Virus record (IMG/VR): IMGVR_UViG_3300020171_000056
Span: 1 to 44,688 of that record
Length of the DNA stretch: 44,688 bases
Reading direction: 5' to 3' (one strand)
Source of the DNA: a virus
In this document: positions 1 through 5,906 of the stretch, one piece after another
Layout of the letters: the number at the start of each line of letters is the position of its first letter
Position numbering within the stretch: position 1 is the first letter of the stretch
Notes under the pieces: generated by a model
The model's input: only the letters and a program-made list of their open reading frames with translations
What the model was told of the DNA's origin: nothing
The model's database searches: none
Translations under genes and position numbers: made by a program

Positions 1-135
1 GTAAGAGTTTCTTTTGTATGTATCTTTTTTGATGACAGGTGATTATCAATATTGATTACAGGCGTTATCTTTTTTGATGACAGTGTAATCTTTTTTGATA
101 AGGGTATCCATTTATCGAAGTCCTTGATAAATCTA
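1..135. repeat. Terminal direct repeat, left copy (circular genome closure)
   Basis: Bases 1-135 align with 44554-44688. They are identical from base 10 onward and differ at positions 7 and 9. Joining the ends at an offset of 44,553 keeps the replication gene in frame through the junction, so the contig represents a circular or circularly permuted molecule. The repeat is best read as assembly overlap, not a biological terminal redundancy, although the two mismatches show the ends are not simply the same reads. Confidence 0.9.
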
Positions 136-413
136 TATCCTGTGATGTTACTGTCATCATTTTTGATAACAGCTATAATCTTTTTTGATGACAGGTGATT
201 TAAAGCCCTTAATACGTTTTGTCTTTTAATTCCGGTCATATTGGCAAATTGGGAGAGAGATATTTTATCTTCTTTTTTGTGCCATCCATAGGTTTTGCGG
301 ATTATCACCCAAAGGCATTGCATTTCTTCTCCTGATAACCTGATCTTAGCCAAAGCATCCACAATATCATTGGCAAGAGCTATATACCCGTCTTCTTTTT
401 GAGGATTGGCCAA
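1..413 (-). CDS. Replication initiator, lambda O-like, N-terminal part (continues at 44553)
   Basis: This is the N-terminal 137 codons of a protein of about 249 residues that crosses the contig junction and ends at 44217. The start is read as TTG at 413. The protein then begins MANPQKEDGYIALANDI, the usual opening of the phage replication protein O N-terminal domain, followed by a winged-helix region (CLWVIIRKTYGW, then LSQFANMTGIKRQNVLRAL). Proteins of this family bind iterons inside their own gene and recruit the replicative helicase. Here a run of iterons lies within the coding sequence at 22-200. A minus-strand promoter sits upstream at 551-579, and a short leader ORF ends 8 nt before the TTG. 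The rare start codon and probable translational coupling suggest low expression. Confidence 0.85.
   Translation of the reverse strand, partial: MANPQKEDGYIALANDIVDALAKIRLSGEEMQCLWVIIRKTYGWHKKEDKISLSQFANMTGIKRQNVLRALNHLSSKKIIAVIKNDDSNITGYRFIKDFDKWIPLSKKITLSSKKITPVINIDNHLSSKKIHTKETL
22..200. repeat. Iteron array, putative replication origin inside gene O
   Basis: A 17-bp repeat with consensus ATCTTTTTTGATGACAG occurs at 22-38, 67-83, 88-104 (ends AAGGG), 156-172 (ATCATTTTTGATAACAG) and 178-194. The starts are 45, 21, 68 and 22 bp apart, close to multiples of about 22 bp, so the copies fall on one face of the helix. Four copies encode (L)SSKKI-type residues in one register. The copy at 156-172 is read in a different frame, so the DNA rather than the peptide is conserved. 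Lambda carries its origin iterons in the same place, inside gene O. Confidence 0.8.
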
Positions 414-421
414 AATTAAAC

Positions 422-532
422 CTAACCACAAACAAAAAGGCCGAGGCTGGACATGGCTTCTCTCGGACGAAAGAAGAGGGTGAACGACCTCGACCTTAAT
501 GTCTGTGGGTTTTTTTGAGTTTGAATATCCAT
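422..532 (-). CDS. Leader ORF upstream of the replication initiator (36 aa)
   Basis: A 36-codon ORF starts at ATG 532, about 12 nt after the predicted transcription start, with AGGGTG as a modest ribosome site. It ends with TAG at 422-424, 8 nt before the TTG start of the initiator. The product is basic (RSRSFTLFFRPREAMSS) with no domain I recognise. The position suggests translational coupling to the initiator. A small GC hairpin (441-466) followed by a short T run on the minus strand could attenuate transcription, but that is weak. Confidence 0.45.
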   Translation of the reverse strand: MDIQTQKNPQTLRSRSFTLFFRPREAMSSLGLFVCG

Positions 533-550
533 TTACTTCACCCTGCCACT

Positions 551-579
551 ATTCTAAAAAATCTTTTTTGATTTGTCAA
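551..579 (-). promoter_or_regulatory. Sigma70-type promoter for the replication operon
   Basis: On the minus strand, -35 TTGACA (574-579) and -10 TAGAAT (551-556) are separated by exactly 17 bp. The expected start is near 544. The spacer holds ATCTTTTTTGAT (561-572), which matches the first 12 bases of the origin iteron, so the initiator may bind and autoregulate this promoter. Confidence 0.75.
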
Positions 580-848
580 GTCTTTTTTTGGGCCTATATT
601 TAGTGCCATTTTTTGTCAACCTTTGACAATTTTTGGTTAACCTGAATTGTTTAATGAAATCCACCAGATGCCAGATTTTGACCTAAAAACTATATGTAAA
701 GAAGTCAAAACTCGGCAGCTTGTATCATCACTTCACAAACTCCTAAAAACTGAGGTTTTTTTAATGAAATCAACTACTTAAAAAATACTTTAAAATAATT
801 TAAGACTTGGCACGGCCTATGCTTTAAATAGGTCAGGAGGACAAAAAA
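580..848. other. Divergent intergenic region between replication and early operons
   Basis: No convincing gene is visible. It holds a perfect 7-bp inverted repeat, TTGTCAA-CCT-TTGACAA at 613-629, which resembles an operator and includes -35-like hexamers on both strands. TTTTGAC and GTCAAAA form a wider inverted repeat near 676-710. Two copies of TTTAATGAAATC (near 650 and 760) and of CCTAAAAACT (near 682 and 742) add short direct repeats. A promoter for the plus-strand genes must lie here, but I could not fix a convincing -35/-10 pair. Confidence 0.5.
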
Positions 849-1031
849 ATGAAAGTTAAAAGATATTTTATGAAATTTGGTGAAGGGATAGCAGAAATGC
901 CAAACGGCGAGCACTGGGTTTGCAGTAAACAAATTTGGAATGAAAAACCAAAGGAATTGGAAACCTCTCCATTGCCCCACGGAGTTATTGATAAATTCCA
1001 ATGGATTAATCTCTGGGCATATAGAAGATGA
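849..1031 (+). CDS. Small phage protein, unknown function (60 aa)
   Basis: First gene of the rightward early operon. AGGAGG stands 8 nt upstream of the ATG. The product is basic with aromatic residues spread through it (KRYFMKFGEG, HWVCSK, WINLWAYRR). I recognise no domain. Its stop overlaps an upstream ATG of the next frame, but the next gene probably starts later, at 1061. Confidence 0.7.
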   Translation: MKVKRYFMKFGEGIAEMPNGEHWVCSKQIWNEKPKELETSPLPHGVIDKFQWINLWAYRR

Positions 1032-1060
1032 ATCAAATAAAAACGAAAGGAGAAAAGAAG

Positions 1061-1234
1061 ATGAGGCATAAAAAATATTGGGTACAGAACGTTAGAACAT
1101 TAGAAGAATTAGTCCTTGACGCAGACAATCTTAAGGAAATATCACAAAAGACAAGTTGGGAAAGAAAACTCATCAGAATTATGAAAGTGTATTATCGTAA
1201 GGGAGAAAAGGGTAGTTTAATTTTATCTTATTAA
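1061..1234 (+). CDS. Small basic protein, unknown function (57 aa)
   Basis: I chose ATG 1061 over the in-frame ATG at 1028 because AAAGGAG lies 8 nt before it. The protein opens MRHKKYWVQNVRTLEELV and is rich in lysine and arginine, mostly predicted helix. No domain is recognised. Confidence 0.65.
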   Translation: MRHKKYWVQNVRTLEELVLDADNLKEISQKTSWERKLIRIMKVYYRKGEKGSLILSY

Positions 1235-1282
1235 CCCCAAACCCCAGGCCCCCCAACAGATCATCGGGGAAGGAGAAAGAAG

Positions 1283-1531
1283 ATGAGAGTACCCACAGTA
1301 CATTTAAACGGCACGGGGAAAGACAGATTAATTGAGGGATATTTAAATGCTCATACCTCACTGCGGGATGCTCAAAAAGCGTTAGAAGAAATAGAATTTA
1401 ATCCCAGGGATTATTATGTCCAGGGACCCGAAGCATGGGAAGAAGCAAAAAGAGAAATGAATATCCGTTTTGAAATAATAGCAAAGGTACAAAACGAAAT
1501 AGATCAAATTTTAGAAGCTATCGACAAATAA
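1283..1531 (+). CDS. Small helical protein, unknown function (82 aa)
   Basis: A good AAGGAG ribosome site precedes the ATG. A CCCC/GGGG hairpin (1251-1269) ends directly against that site. The acidic C-terminal two thirds (DAQKALEEIEF, EAWEEAKREMN, KVQNEIDQILEAI) looks like two long helices, possibly a coiled coil. No known family is recognised. Confidence 0.7.
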   Translation: MRVPTVHLNGTGKDRLIEGYLNAHTSLRDAQKALEEIEFNPRDYYVQGPEAWEEAKREMNIRFEIIAKVQNEIDQILEAIDK

Positions 1532-1561
1532 CCCCTAACCAAGAAAGGAGATTGAATAGAA

Positions 1562-1735
1562 ATGGACGACATCAATAAATGTGAAATCTGTAAATATTAT
1601 CGGGGATTAGTTGAGGTACCCAATGGGTATCCAGGGCTAACCAAAGAGAAGATTGATTGTTTTAAATTTGGATATCTTGATCTATTAACAGATCCTGAAA
1701 CCTGTAAACTCTTTGAAGAGAAGAAAGGAGATTAA
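1562..1735 (+). CDS. Small cysteine-containing protein (57 aa)
   Basis: AAAGGAG precedes ATG 1562. The protein has CEICKYY near the N terminus and two further cysteines (DCFKFG, ETCKLF), which could bind one zinc ion. Phage early regions often encode small proteins of this kind; the target is unknown. The stop overlaps the ribosome site of the next gene. Confidence 0.65.
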   Translation: MDDINKCEICKYYRGLVEVPNGYPGLTKEKIDCFKFGYLDLLTDPETCKLFEEKKGD

Positions 1736-1738
1736 AAG

Positions 1739-1879
1739 ATGAGAGAAAAACCTTATATCATAGTTGATGCTGTATCGCTTCAATGGCTATGCTCAAAATG
1801 CAGAGTATCGGTTGAAGTAATAAGAGAAAAAGGTAAGAAGCTCTTATGTCCAAAATGCAGAACAAAATGGAGGAGCTAA
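1739..1879 (+). CDS. Mini zinc-ribbon protein (46 aa)
   Basis: ATG 1739 lies 8 nt after AAAGGAG, which itself overlaps the end of the preceding gene. LCSKC and LCPKC are 25 residues apart, forming a complete four-cysteine zinc ribbon. The first 20 residues are a short hydrophobic strand-like segment. Function is unknown; a nucleic-acid or protein adaptor role is an inference from the fold only. Confidence 0.65.
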   Translation: MREKPYIIVDAVSLQWLCSKCRVSVEVIREKGKKLLCPKCRTKWRS

Positions 1880-1883
1880 AATC

Positions 1884-2498
1884 ATGAGAGAACTTACCGT
1901 TAAATATCAAGGTGAATGTAAGAAATGCGGTCAGTCTTTAGAGATCGGTCAACCAGCCATGTATGAGAAGAGTATGGGAATATTTTGTGTTGGATGCGAG
2001 CCTGAAGAAATTGAGGAGATCCGGGCATTTAGACTTGAGAAGGCCGGGCGAAAAGCAGAGAAATATGAGGAGTGGGCAACGAAAAGAGAATGCAAGGCTA
2101 ATGCTCAGCTAAACAGTAACCCAGAAACACGCCACGATTGGGCCTTTATTACACAACCAGGGCATATCCCAATGAGGGCACGGATGAATAAGGCCGACGA
2201 TAAAGCAATTGAAAGCCTCCAAGTTGCCGAGGGATTCAGGGAGAAGGCCGAGAACCTGCGAAATGTTCGGGTGGCTGGGGATGCAGAGAGGAACAGACAA
2301 GCAAAAAGAGAAGCACTTGACCAACTCATTAGTAAGGGAACCAGAGTCATTGACGCTGTTTTTGGGGAAGGAGTAGTTTTGAGTATTCACAAGAAATCAT
2401 ACCGGATTCAATTTATTTCTAAATGCGGGCCAGATCAATTTTTCACCTGTGCCAGAGATAAAAGCTATGTCAGGCCGTTATCAAATCCCTCTATTTGA
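1884..2498 (+). CDS. DUF3560-like protein with N-terminal zinc finger (204 aa)
   Basis: Residues 11-40 carry CKKC and CVGC, a zinc-finger-like segment. A charged helical region follows, then HDWAFITQPGHIPMRARMNK, close to the QPGH-and-arginine core of DUF3560 proteins found in phages and plasmids. The last 60 residues (FGEGVVLSIHKKSYRIQF) look like a small beta-barrel, KOW or SH3-like. The biochemical role of DUF3560 is not established. It overlaps none of its neighbours and is the longest gene in the first 5 kb. Confidence 0.65.
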   Translation: MRELTVKYQGECKKCGQSLEIGQPAMYEKSMGIFCVGCEPEEIEEIRAFRLEKAGRKAEKYEEWATKRECKANAQLNSNPETRHDWAFITQPGHIPMRARMNKADDKAIESLQVAEGFREKAENLRNVRVAGDAERNRQAKREALDQLISKGTRVIDAVFGEGVVLSIHKKSYRIQFISKCGPDQFFTCARDKSYVRPLSNPSI

Positions 2499-2516
2499 GT
2501 GGAAAGGAGAAAGAAA

Positions 2517-2660
2517 ATGAAGAAAGATTATATAAAATTTTATCCCGTATGTGTTCTAAAAAGGTTTTTGAAGTATGGGGATATTACAACAGAAGATTTT
2601 AAAAAACTTGTAAAAAAAGAATATTGGCCTAAAGAATTAAAGGCAGAAAGGAAGGAATAA
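2517..2660 (+). CDS. Small basic protein, unknown function (47 aa)
   Basis: ATG 2517 follows AAAGGAG with normal spacing. The product is lysine-rich (KKDYIKFYPVCVLKRFLKYG, then KKLVKKEYWPKEL), predicted helical. No domain is recognised. It is followed by a 15-codon ORF that is too short to call. Confidence 0.6.
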   Translation: MKKDYIKFYPVCVLKRFLKYGDITTEDFKKLVKKEYWPKELKAERKE

Positions 2661-2707
2661 ATGAAAATCATCTGTTGGCCTAAAATTGCCAAGAAAGGAG
2701 GAACCAA

Positions 2708-2878
2708 ATGAACAGCACAGACAGAATGGAACTTGATGTATTGAGAAAGGGCATGTGGGAATTATTTTGTAAGGTAGCCAGGGTCCCTGACCATCAAAAA
2801 GAGATCGAGATTTTTATCAGGGTCATGGATCGGCATCAGGAGATAATTTCCCAGGATGGCCGGGAGGTGGCAGAATAA
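2708..2878 (+). CDS. Small helical protein, unknown function (56 aa)
   Basis: AAAGGAGG lies 6 nt before ATG 2708. The protein is an amphipathic helical sequence (MELDVLRKGMWELFCKVA, EIFIRVMDRHQEII) without cysteines pairs or known motifs. The stop TAATG overlaps an alternative start of the next frame. Confidence 0.65.
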   Translation: MNSTDRMELDVLRKGMWELFCKVARVPDHQKEIEIFIRVMDRHQEIISQDGREVAE

Positions 2879-2913
2879 TGGTCAAGAATCTTTGGAGAAA
2901 AGGAGAGGGAGAA

Positions 2914-3111
2914 ATGAATAAAATACAAAATCCAGTTGTAGGTGACAAAGTTGGATTTAATAATCCAAACTTAATGAATCACAAAGGAGTTATCGTTGCA
3001 ATAAAAAAAGGCAGTTGGGGTTCAGATTGCGTTGTAAAGTGGACTCAAGGATGGCCGTCTTTCGGTCCTATTGAAAGCGAAGAATGTCTATTCAATCTAA
3101 GAAGATTGTAA
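2914..3111 (+). CDS. Small SH3/KOW-like protein (65 aa)
   Basis: ATG 2914 is preferred over the in-frame ATG at 2878 because AAGGAG precedes it. The sequence GDKVGFNNP, HKGVIVAIKKG and CVVKWTQGW alternates strands and turns in the manner of a KOW or SH3-like barrel of about 50 residues. Such mini-domains often bind nucleic acid; here that is an inference from the pattern only. Confidence 0.65.
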   Translation: MNKIQNPVVGDKVGFNNPNLMNHKGVIVAIKKGSWGSDCVVKWTQGWPSFGPIESEECLFNLRRL

Positions 3112-3136
3112 TTATCAAGGAAAGGAGGGATGAGGA

Positions 3137-3418
3137 ATGAATAAAAGTAAAATTAAAGGGGATACGTTTGAGCGGAGTATAATTCACGAGGCCGAGGCGT
3201 TAGGATTAAAAGCCTATCGGAATAGGATGAGTCGTGCAGCTCCTGGCGAGAGTTGGGATGTGAATGTTGCGGGTCGGCGCCTTGAGTGTAAGAAGAGGAA
3301 GGCAGGATTTAAGAATATTCGGAAATGGATAATCGGGAACGACGGAGTAATTTTGGGGGCCGATAGAGAAACGGCATTAGTCGTTATCCGGTTAGAAGAT
3401 TATTTAAAATTATTGTGA
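3137..3418 (+). CDS. Predicted PD-(D/E)XK endonuclease, resolvase-like (93 aa)
   Basis: The protein has the layout of a minimal PD-(D/E)XK nuclease: a helix with a conserved glutamate (TFERSIIHEAEALGL), a strand with the metal-binding aspartate (SWDVNV), and ExK in LECKKRK. A helix-strand end follows (DGVILGADRETALVVIRLEDYL). The arrangement resembles small Holliday-junction-resolvase-like nucleases of phages. It may act in recombination with the products at 6137-7779. AGGAGG precedes the start. Confidence 0.7.
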   Translation: MNKSKIKGDTFERSIIHEAEALGLKAYRNRMSRAAPGESWDVNVAGRRLECKKRKAGFKNIRKWIIGNDGVILGADRETALVVIRLEDYLKLL

Positions 3419-3429
3419 GGAGGATTAAA

Positions 3430-3627
3430 ATGAACCGCTGCCAAAAGTGTCAGGGGTTAATGGAAAAACGGCATGAATTAGGGGAGGGGATCTGGTTTAT
3501 GGACATCGTATGTGCCAATTGTGGCTGGAGGCTGTGGCCTCAAGAAATATTAGATCAAAGGGCAATAGCAAGAGCTGTGTTTTTTGCCAATTCCAAGGCC
3601 AGGAAAATGCGAAATGTGGCGTACTAA
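3430..3627 (+). CDS. Zinc-ribbon protein (65 aa)
   Basis: GAGGAGG precedes ATG 3430, so the in-frame ATG at 3415 is not used. CQKC (residues 4-7) and CANC (about 29-32) form a zinc ribbon, followed by a basic helix (DQRAIARAVFF, SKARKMRN). It resembles many short phage zinc-ribbon proteins of unknown function. It ends just before the independent promoter at 3647. Confidence 0.65.
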   Translation: MNRCQKCQGLMEKRHELGEGIWFMDIVCANCGWRLWPQEILDQRAIARAVFFANSKARKMRNVAY

Positions 3628-3646
3628 AAATAAATAAAAATAACGC

Positions 3647-3675
3647 TTGACAAATGATAAAAACTTTATTAAGAT
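3647..3675 (+). promoter_or_regulatory. Sigma70-type promoter of a leaderless gene
   Basis: TTGACA (3647-3652), 17-bp spacer, TAAGAT (3670-3675). The ATG of the next gene begins at 3683, exactly 7 nt after the -10 hexamer, where transcription would start. No ribosome site precedes that ATG. Confidence 0.7.
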
Positions 3676-3682
3676 AATAAAT

Positions 3683-3847
3683 ATGAAAATTAAAGTTGAT
3701 GTTTATAAATGCTTGCGGTGCGATTATCAATGGGTTTCAAGGCTTGACCGACCACCTAAACAATGTGCTCATTGCCACTCTACAAGATGGAGTATTCCAA
3801 GAAAGGGGAAACATGGAAACAGAAAGTTGGGATGTCCGGTGTCTTAA
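3683..3847 (+). CDS. Zinc-ribbon protein, probably leaderless (54 aa)
   Basis: ATG 3683 lacks a Shine-Dalgarno sequence and falls on the predicted +1 of the promoter at 3647-3675. The product has YKCLRCDYQWVSR, then CAHCHSTRWSIPRKGK. This is the widespread small zinc-ribbon family with two CxxC pairs and a basic tail, found in many phages and bacteria, function unknown. Having its own promoter inside a run of co-transcribed genes suggests expression independent of the early operon. Its 3' end overlaps the next gene by 35 nt. Confidence 0.7.
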   Translation: MKIKVDVYKCLRCDYQWVSRLDRPPKQCAHCHSTRWSIPRKGKHGNRKLGCPVS

Positions 3848-4316
3848 TTCCATCCGGCAAGAAAAGAAAGAAGCTGAAAAATATTACGGAATCAGGATTA
3901 ACCTAACCGATATTCAATGTTCTTTTTGTGGAAAATCGTGGAATTTTTTCCATATTTGCGGAGGCACAAACCCAGAAAGACGAAATGAAATAGAAAGAAT
4001 AAAAGAAGAGTGGAATAGACCTATTTCGTTAATGGGTATTGGCGGTTGGAGACAGGAATTAGGCATTGAAGTTGGGATGTCAAAAGAAGAAGCTCTTGAG
4101 AAATTTACAGCGTGGCAACTTAAAAAGAAAACCTGCCAGCGTTGTGAAGGTGACAAATATTTTGAATATTGCCCGATTCGTTTAGTTTGCAAGGAGGCGA
4201 ACGATGTCAGAAATGTTGAAGGGGATGATAACAGAAGCCGAATTAATGAAATTAATGGGTCTAAAACCCTCGGAATTGAGTTATCTTCGGCTCGGAAAAG
4301 GGTTTCCCTTCGTTAA
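3813..4316 (+). CDS. Cysteine-rich protein, unknown function (167 aa)
   Basis: ATG 3813 follows AAAGGGG; the longer frame from 3696 would overlap most of the preceding gene. The protein has CSFCGKSWNFFHICGG, then a helical segment (RRNEIERIKEEWN), then TCQRCEGDKYFEYCPIRLVC, giving two probable metal sites. The last 38 residues overlap the ATG of the HTH gene at 4204 by 113 nt, and that tail looks less protein-like. A frameshift near 4200 or a real overlap are both possible. Confidence 0.6.
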   Translation: METESWDVRCLNSIRQEKKEAEKYYGIRINLTDIQCSFCGKSWNFFHICGGTNPERRNEIERIKEEWNRPISLMGIGGWRQELGIEVGMSKEEALEKFTAWQLKKKTCQRCEGDKYFEYCPIRLVCKEANDVRNVEGDDNRSRINEINGSKTLGIELSSARKRVSLR

Positions 4317-4464
4317 ATTAACAATGAGAACGAGGGTTTACCTTGAGGATGACTTAATGCAATGGTTTAAAGGACATAGGGTTATCCTAAATCGGGATAT
4401 ACTACCCGCCTTTGTACCGCCAGATACCGACAAGACGGGCTCAGATGGATCGCTACGAAGGTAG
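4204..4464 (+). CDS. Helix-turn-helix protein, excisionase/AlpA-like (86 aa)
   Basis: AAGGAGG precedes ATG 4204. Residues 8-58 fit the HTH_17 (excisionase/MerR-type) pattern: ITEAELMKLMGLKPSELSYL, then a wing with TRVYLEDDLMQWF. Such proteins act as excisionases or transcription regulators. No integrase is present, so a regulatory role in the early operon is more likely. The C-terminal 25 residues are extended and polar. Confidence 0.7.
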   Translation: MSEMLKGMITEAELMKLMGLKPSELSYLRLGKGFPFVKLTMRTRVYLEDDLMQWFKGHRVILNRDILPAFVPPDTDKTGSDGSLRR

Positions 4465-4559
4465 GAGGACGCAGGTTGATGGTAATATTTAAACCCATAG
4501 TAAACCATTAACTATTTCAAATCCCCTGATCCAAAGAGGATTGAGAAGAGGAAGAAGAA

Positions 4560-4715
4560 ATGATTCGGGTTTGTTCATATTGCTGTGAGGTTTTTGGGGA
4601 GAAGGAGCCTTTCGAAAACAAGGAAGAGACTCACGGTATCTGTTTGGTTTGCTTTCCGATAGTGATGAAGGAATTTGAAAATCAAATAAAAGAAATCAGG
4701 GAGGTTGAGAAATGA
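4560..4715 (+). CDS. Mini zinc-finger protein (51 aa)
   Basis: The protein has CSYCCEVFGEKEPFE near the start and HGICLVCFP about 20 residues later, the pattern of a small zinc-finger family often found in phages and at the ends of bacterial signalling proteins. A short helix follows. The ribosome site (AGAGGA) is weak. The gap 4465-4559 holds short inverted repeats (AATCC/GGATT) but no gene. Its TGA overlaps the next ATG. Confidence 0.65.
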   Translation: MIRVCSYCCEVFGEKEPFENKEETHGICLVCFPIVMKEFENQIKEIREVEK

Positions 4716-4810
4716 CCTTCTGGGTCGGCCTTATTATAGGAATTGTTATCGGTTCTTTTTCAACTGTTTTAGCCATTGGACTTTGGGTAATGGCGAAGGA
4801 TGGGAAATAA
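4712..4810 (+). CDS. Single-pass membrane miniprotein (32 aa)
   Basis: ATGA overlaps the stop of the previous gene, and TAATG overlaps the start of the next, so all three are translationally coupled. Residues 3-27 form one hydrophobic helix with small-residue spacing (GLIIGIVIGS). A two-residue N terminus and a short charged tail (AKDGK) suggest an inner-membrane peptide. Function unknown. Confidence 0.6.
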   Translation: MTFWVGLIIGIVIGSFSTVLAIGLWVMAKDGK

Positions 4811-5016
4811 TGACGCCTATAAACACATTGCTCCTTAATGGACATCCAAAGGCTACGGCCATAGTGAGGTTTGACCATTCAGCAGTAATCATCTTTATGG
4901 CCAAGACATTGAAAAGGATTGAGTTCCCTGATGTGAAAAAGATGAAAGAATTTATAGACGAGAAAGGGCTTGAGGTCAACGTGAAACATATCCATCTGGC
5001 AGGGGTAAAGCCATGA
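4810..5016 (+). CDS. Small alpha/beta protein, unknown function (68 aa)
   Basis: ATG 4810 overlaps the preceding TAA, which fixes the start better than the frame from 4705. The sequence alternates strand and helix (KATAIVRFDHSAVIIFMAK, then VKKMKEFIDEKG). No family is recognised. The stop overlaps ATG 5013. Confidence 0.65.
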   Translation: MTPINTLLLNGHPKATAIVRFDHSAVIIFMAKTLKRIEFPDVKKMKEFIDEKGLEVNVKHIHLAGVKP

Positions 5017-5246
5017 AATGTCCCACTTGTAAAAATGCCATCCATATAGACCCCAAACTTGATGTCAGGAGCCTTCTGGCCGTCATTGCCTTCACCCTTT
5101 TAGTAGGTATCCTCGGAGGGCTATTCCTTTACCATGAGTTTTTGATACCGCAATATGAGCAGAGGATAGAGAAGGATAGGGAAATCAAAAAAGACCTGAG
5201 AGATAATTTTGTGCCGAGTCGGCCAGAGCCAAAAAAGAAAGGATAG
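5013..5246 (+). CDS. Membrane-anchored protein with CxxC head (77 aa)
   Basis: CPTC opens the protein, followed by a transmembrane helix at about residues 20-42 (LLAVIAFTLLVGILGGLF) and a charged helical tail. With only two cysteines the metal site would need a dimer. The topology suggests an inner-membrane protein with a helical cytoplasmic or periplasmic tail. Function unknown. Confidence 0.65.
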   Translation: MKCPTCKNAIHIDPKLDVRSLLAVIAFTLLVGILGGLFLYHEFLIPQYEQRIEKDREIKKDLRDNFVPSRPEPKKKG

Positions 5247-5249
5247 AAG

Positions 5250-5486
5250 ATGGAACCAAATTTTAAAAGTAGATACCTTGAATTTAGCCGTACTGGATAT
5301 ACGGGTAAGACTGATATCTGGGATGTTGAATCCAAATCCCAGGGTTCAGTTTTAGGACAAATTAAATGGTATGGACCATGGAGACAATATTGTTTTTTCC
5401 CATCTCCAAATACAATCTTCAACCCCGAATGTATGAGTGATATTTCAAGGATGATTAAAGAACTTATGCAATTAAGGGGGACCTAA
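5250..5486 (+). CDS. Conserved small phage protein (78 aa)
   Basis: This belongs to a recurring small phage family with the pattern LGQIKWYGPWRQYCFFP followed by TIFN and a C-terminal helix (CMSDISRMIKELMQL). It reads as three strands and one helix. The role is not known. It sits 3 nt after the membrane protein and is probably in the same operon. Confidence 0.7.
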   Translation: MEPNFKSRYLEFSRTGYTGKTDIWDVESKSQGSVLGQIKWYGPWRQYCFFPSPNTIFNPECMSDISRMIKELMQLRGT

Positions 5487-5489
5487 CCG

Positions 5490-5600
5490 ATGGATACAAA
5501 ACCCAATTTCTATATTGCCGGCCTCATCTGTGCCGGTGGAGTGGTGATCATGGGGATATTGTTTATAGTCATGGTGATCAAGGCAAGGATTTTTGAGTAA
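5490..5600 (+). CDS. Single-pass membrane miniprotein (36 aa)
   Basis: ATG 5490 begins 3 nt after the previous stop. Residues 8-30 (IAGLICAGGVVIMGILFIV) form one transmembrane helix with a short basic tail (KARIFE). The second such membrane peptide within 800 bp. Function unknown; the ribosome site (GGGGGA) overlaps the preceding gene. Confidence 0.55.
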   Translation: MDTKPNFYIAGLICAGGVVIMGILFIVMVIKARIFE

Positions 5601-5610
5601 ATCCAAACAA

Positions 5611-5642
5611 GGGGCGGGTGGTCGGGGCAAATAGCCCGCCCC
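5611..5642 (+). promoter_or_regulatory. Intercistronic stem-loop abutting a ribosome site
   Basis: GGGGCGGG (5611-5618) and CCCGCCCC (5635-5642) form a perfect 8-bp GC stem with a 16-nt loop. The 3' arm ends immediately before GAAGGAGG of the gene at 5654. There is no T run, so it is not an intrinsic terminator. It may be a processing or translation-control element. Confidence 0.7.
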
Positions 5643-5653
5643 GAAGGAGGTCT

Positions 5654-5905
5654 ATGAGAAAGTATTTGATTAAATTATGGAAGGATGGGGTTAGGTATCG
5701 CTTTCTAAGGTGGTCTGTTCCTTTGATATTATCCCATCATCATGTCAGTAGAAATGGAAGCGGGAGAAAGAAGAAAGGGATTGTGGATATAAATAAAATT
5801 GCCGAAGAGATGGGACACGAAAGCCCGTTGGAGGACCAAATCTCTAACGACTACCGAACTTCCCATCTTCAGGGGAATTTCCCTGGAAAGAATATGGGAG
5901 ATTAA
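5654..5905 (+). CDS. Small basic protein, unknown function (83 aa)
   Basis: AAGGAGG precedes ATG 5654 by 4 nt, so the frame from 5618 is not used. The first half is basic and hydrophobic (KLWKDGVRYRFLRWSVPLIL); the second half is polar. No domain is recognised. It follows the stem-loop at 5611-5642. Confidence 0.6.
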   Translation: MRKYLIKLWKDGVRYRFLRWSVPLILSHHHVSRNGSGRKKKGIVDINKIAEEMGHESPLEDQISNDYRTSHLQGNFPGKNMGD

Positions 5906-5906
5906 T

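Noticed and set aside
22-200. CRISPR array
   Set aside because: The repeats are only 17 bp, unevenly spaced, lie inside a coding region and have no cas genes nearby; they fit origin iterons.
441-466. Attenuator hairpin in the initiator leader
   Set aside because: The stem is only 5 bp with a 16-nt loop and the T run is short, so I mention it only within the leader ORF entry.
623-655. Plus-strand promoter from TTGACA at 623
   Set aside because: No acceptable -10 at 16-18 bp (ATTGTT or similar); a better AT-rich hexamer is 21 bp away.
2661-2710. A 15-codon ORF as a leader peptide
   Set aside because: Too short, with no attenuator structure; it only spans the ribosome site of the next gene.
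3696-3812. Longer start for the cysteine-rich gene (ATG 3696)
   Set aside because: It would overlap nearly all of the zinc-ribbon gene and lacks a ribosome site, whereas ATG 3813 has AAAGGGG.
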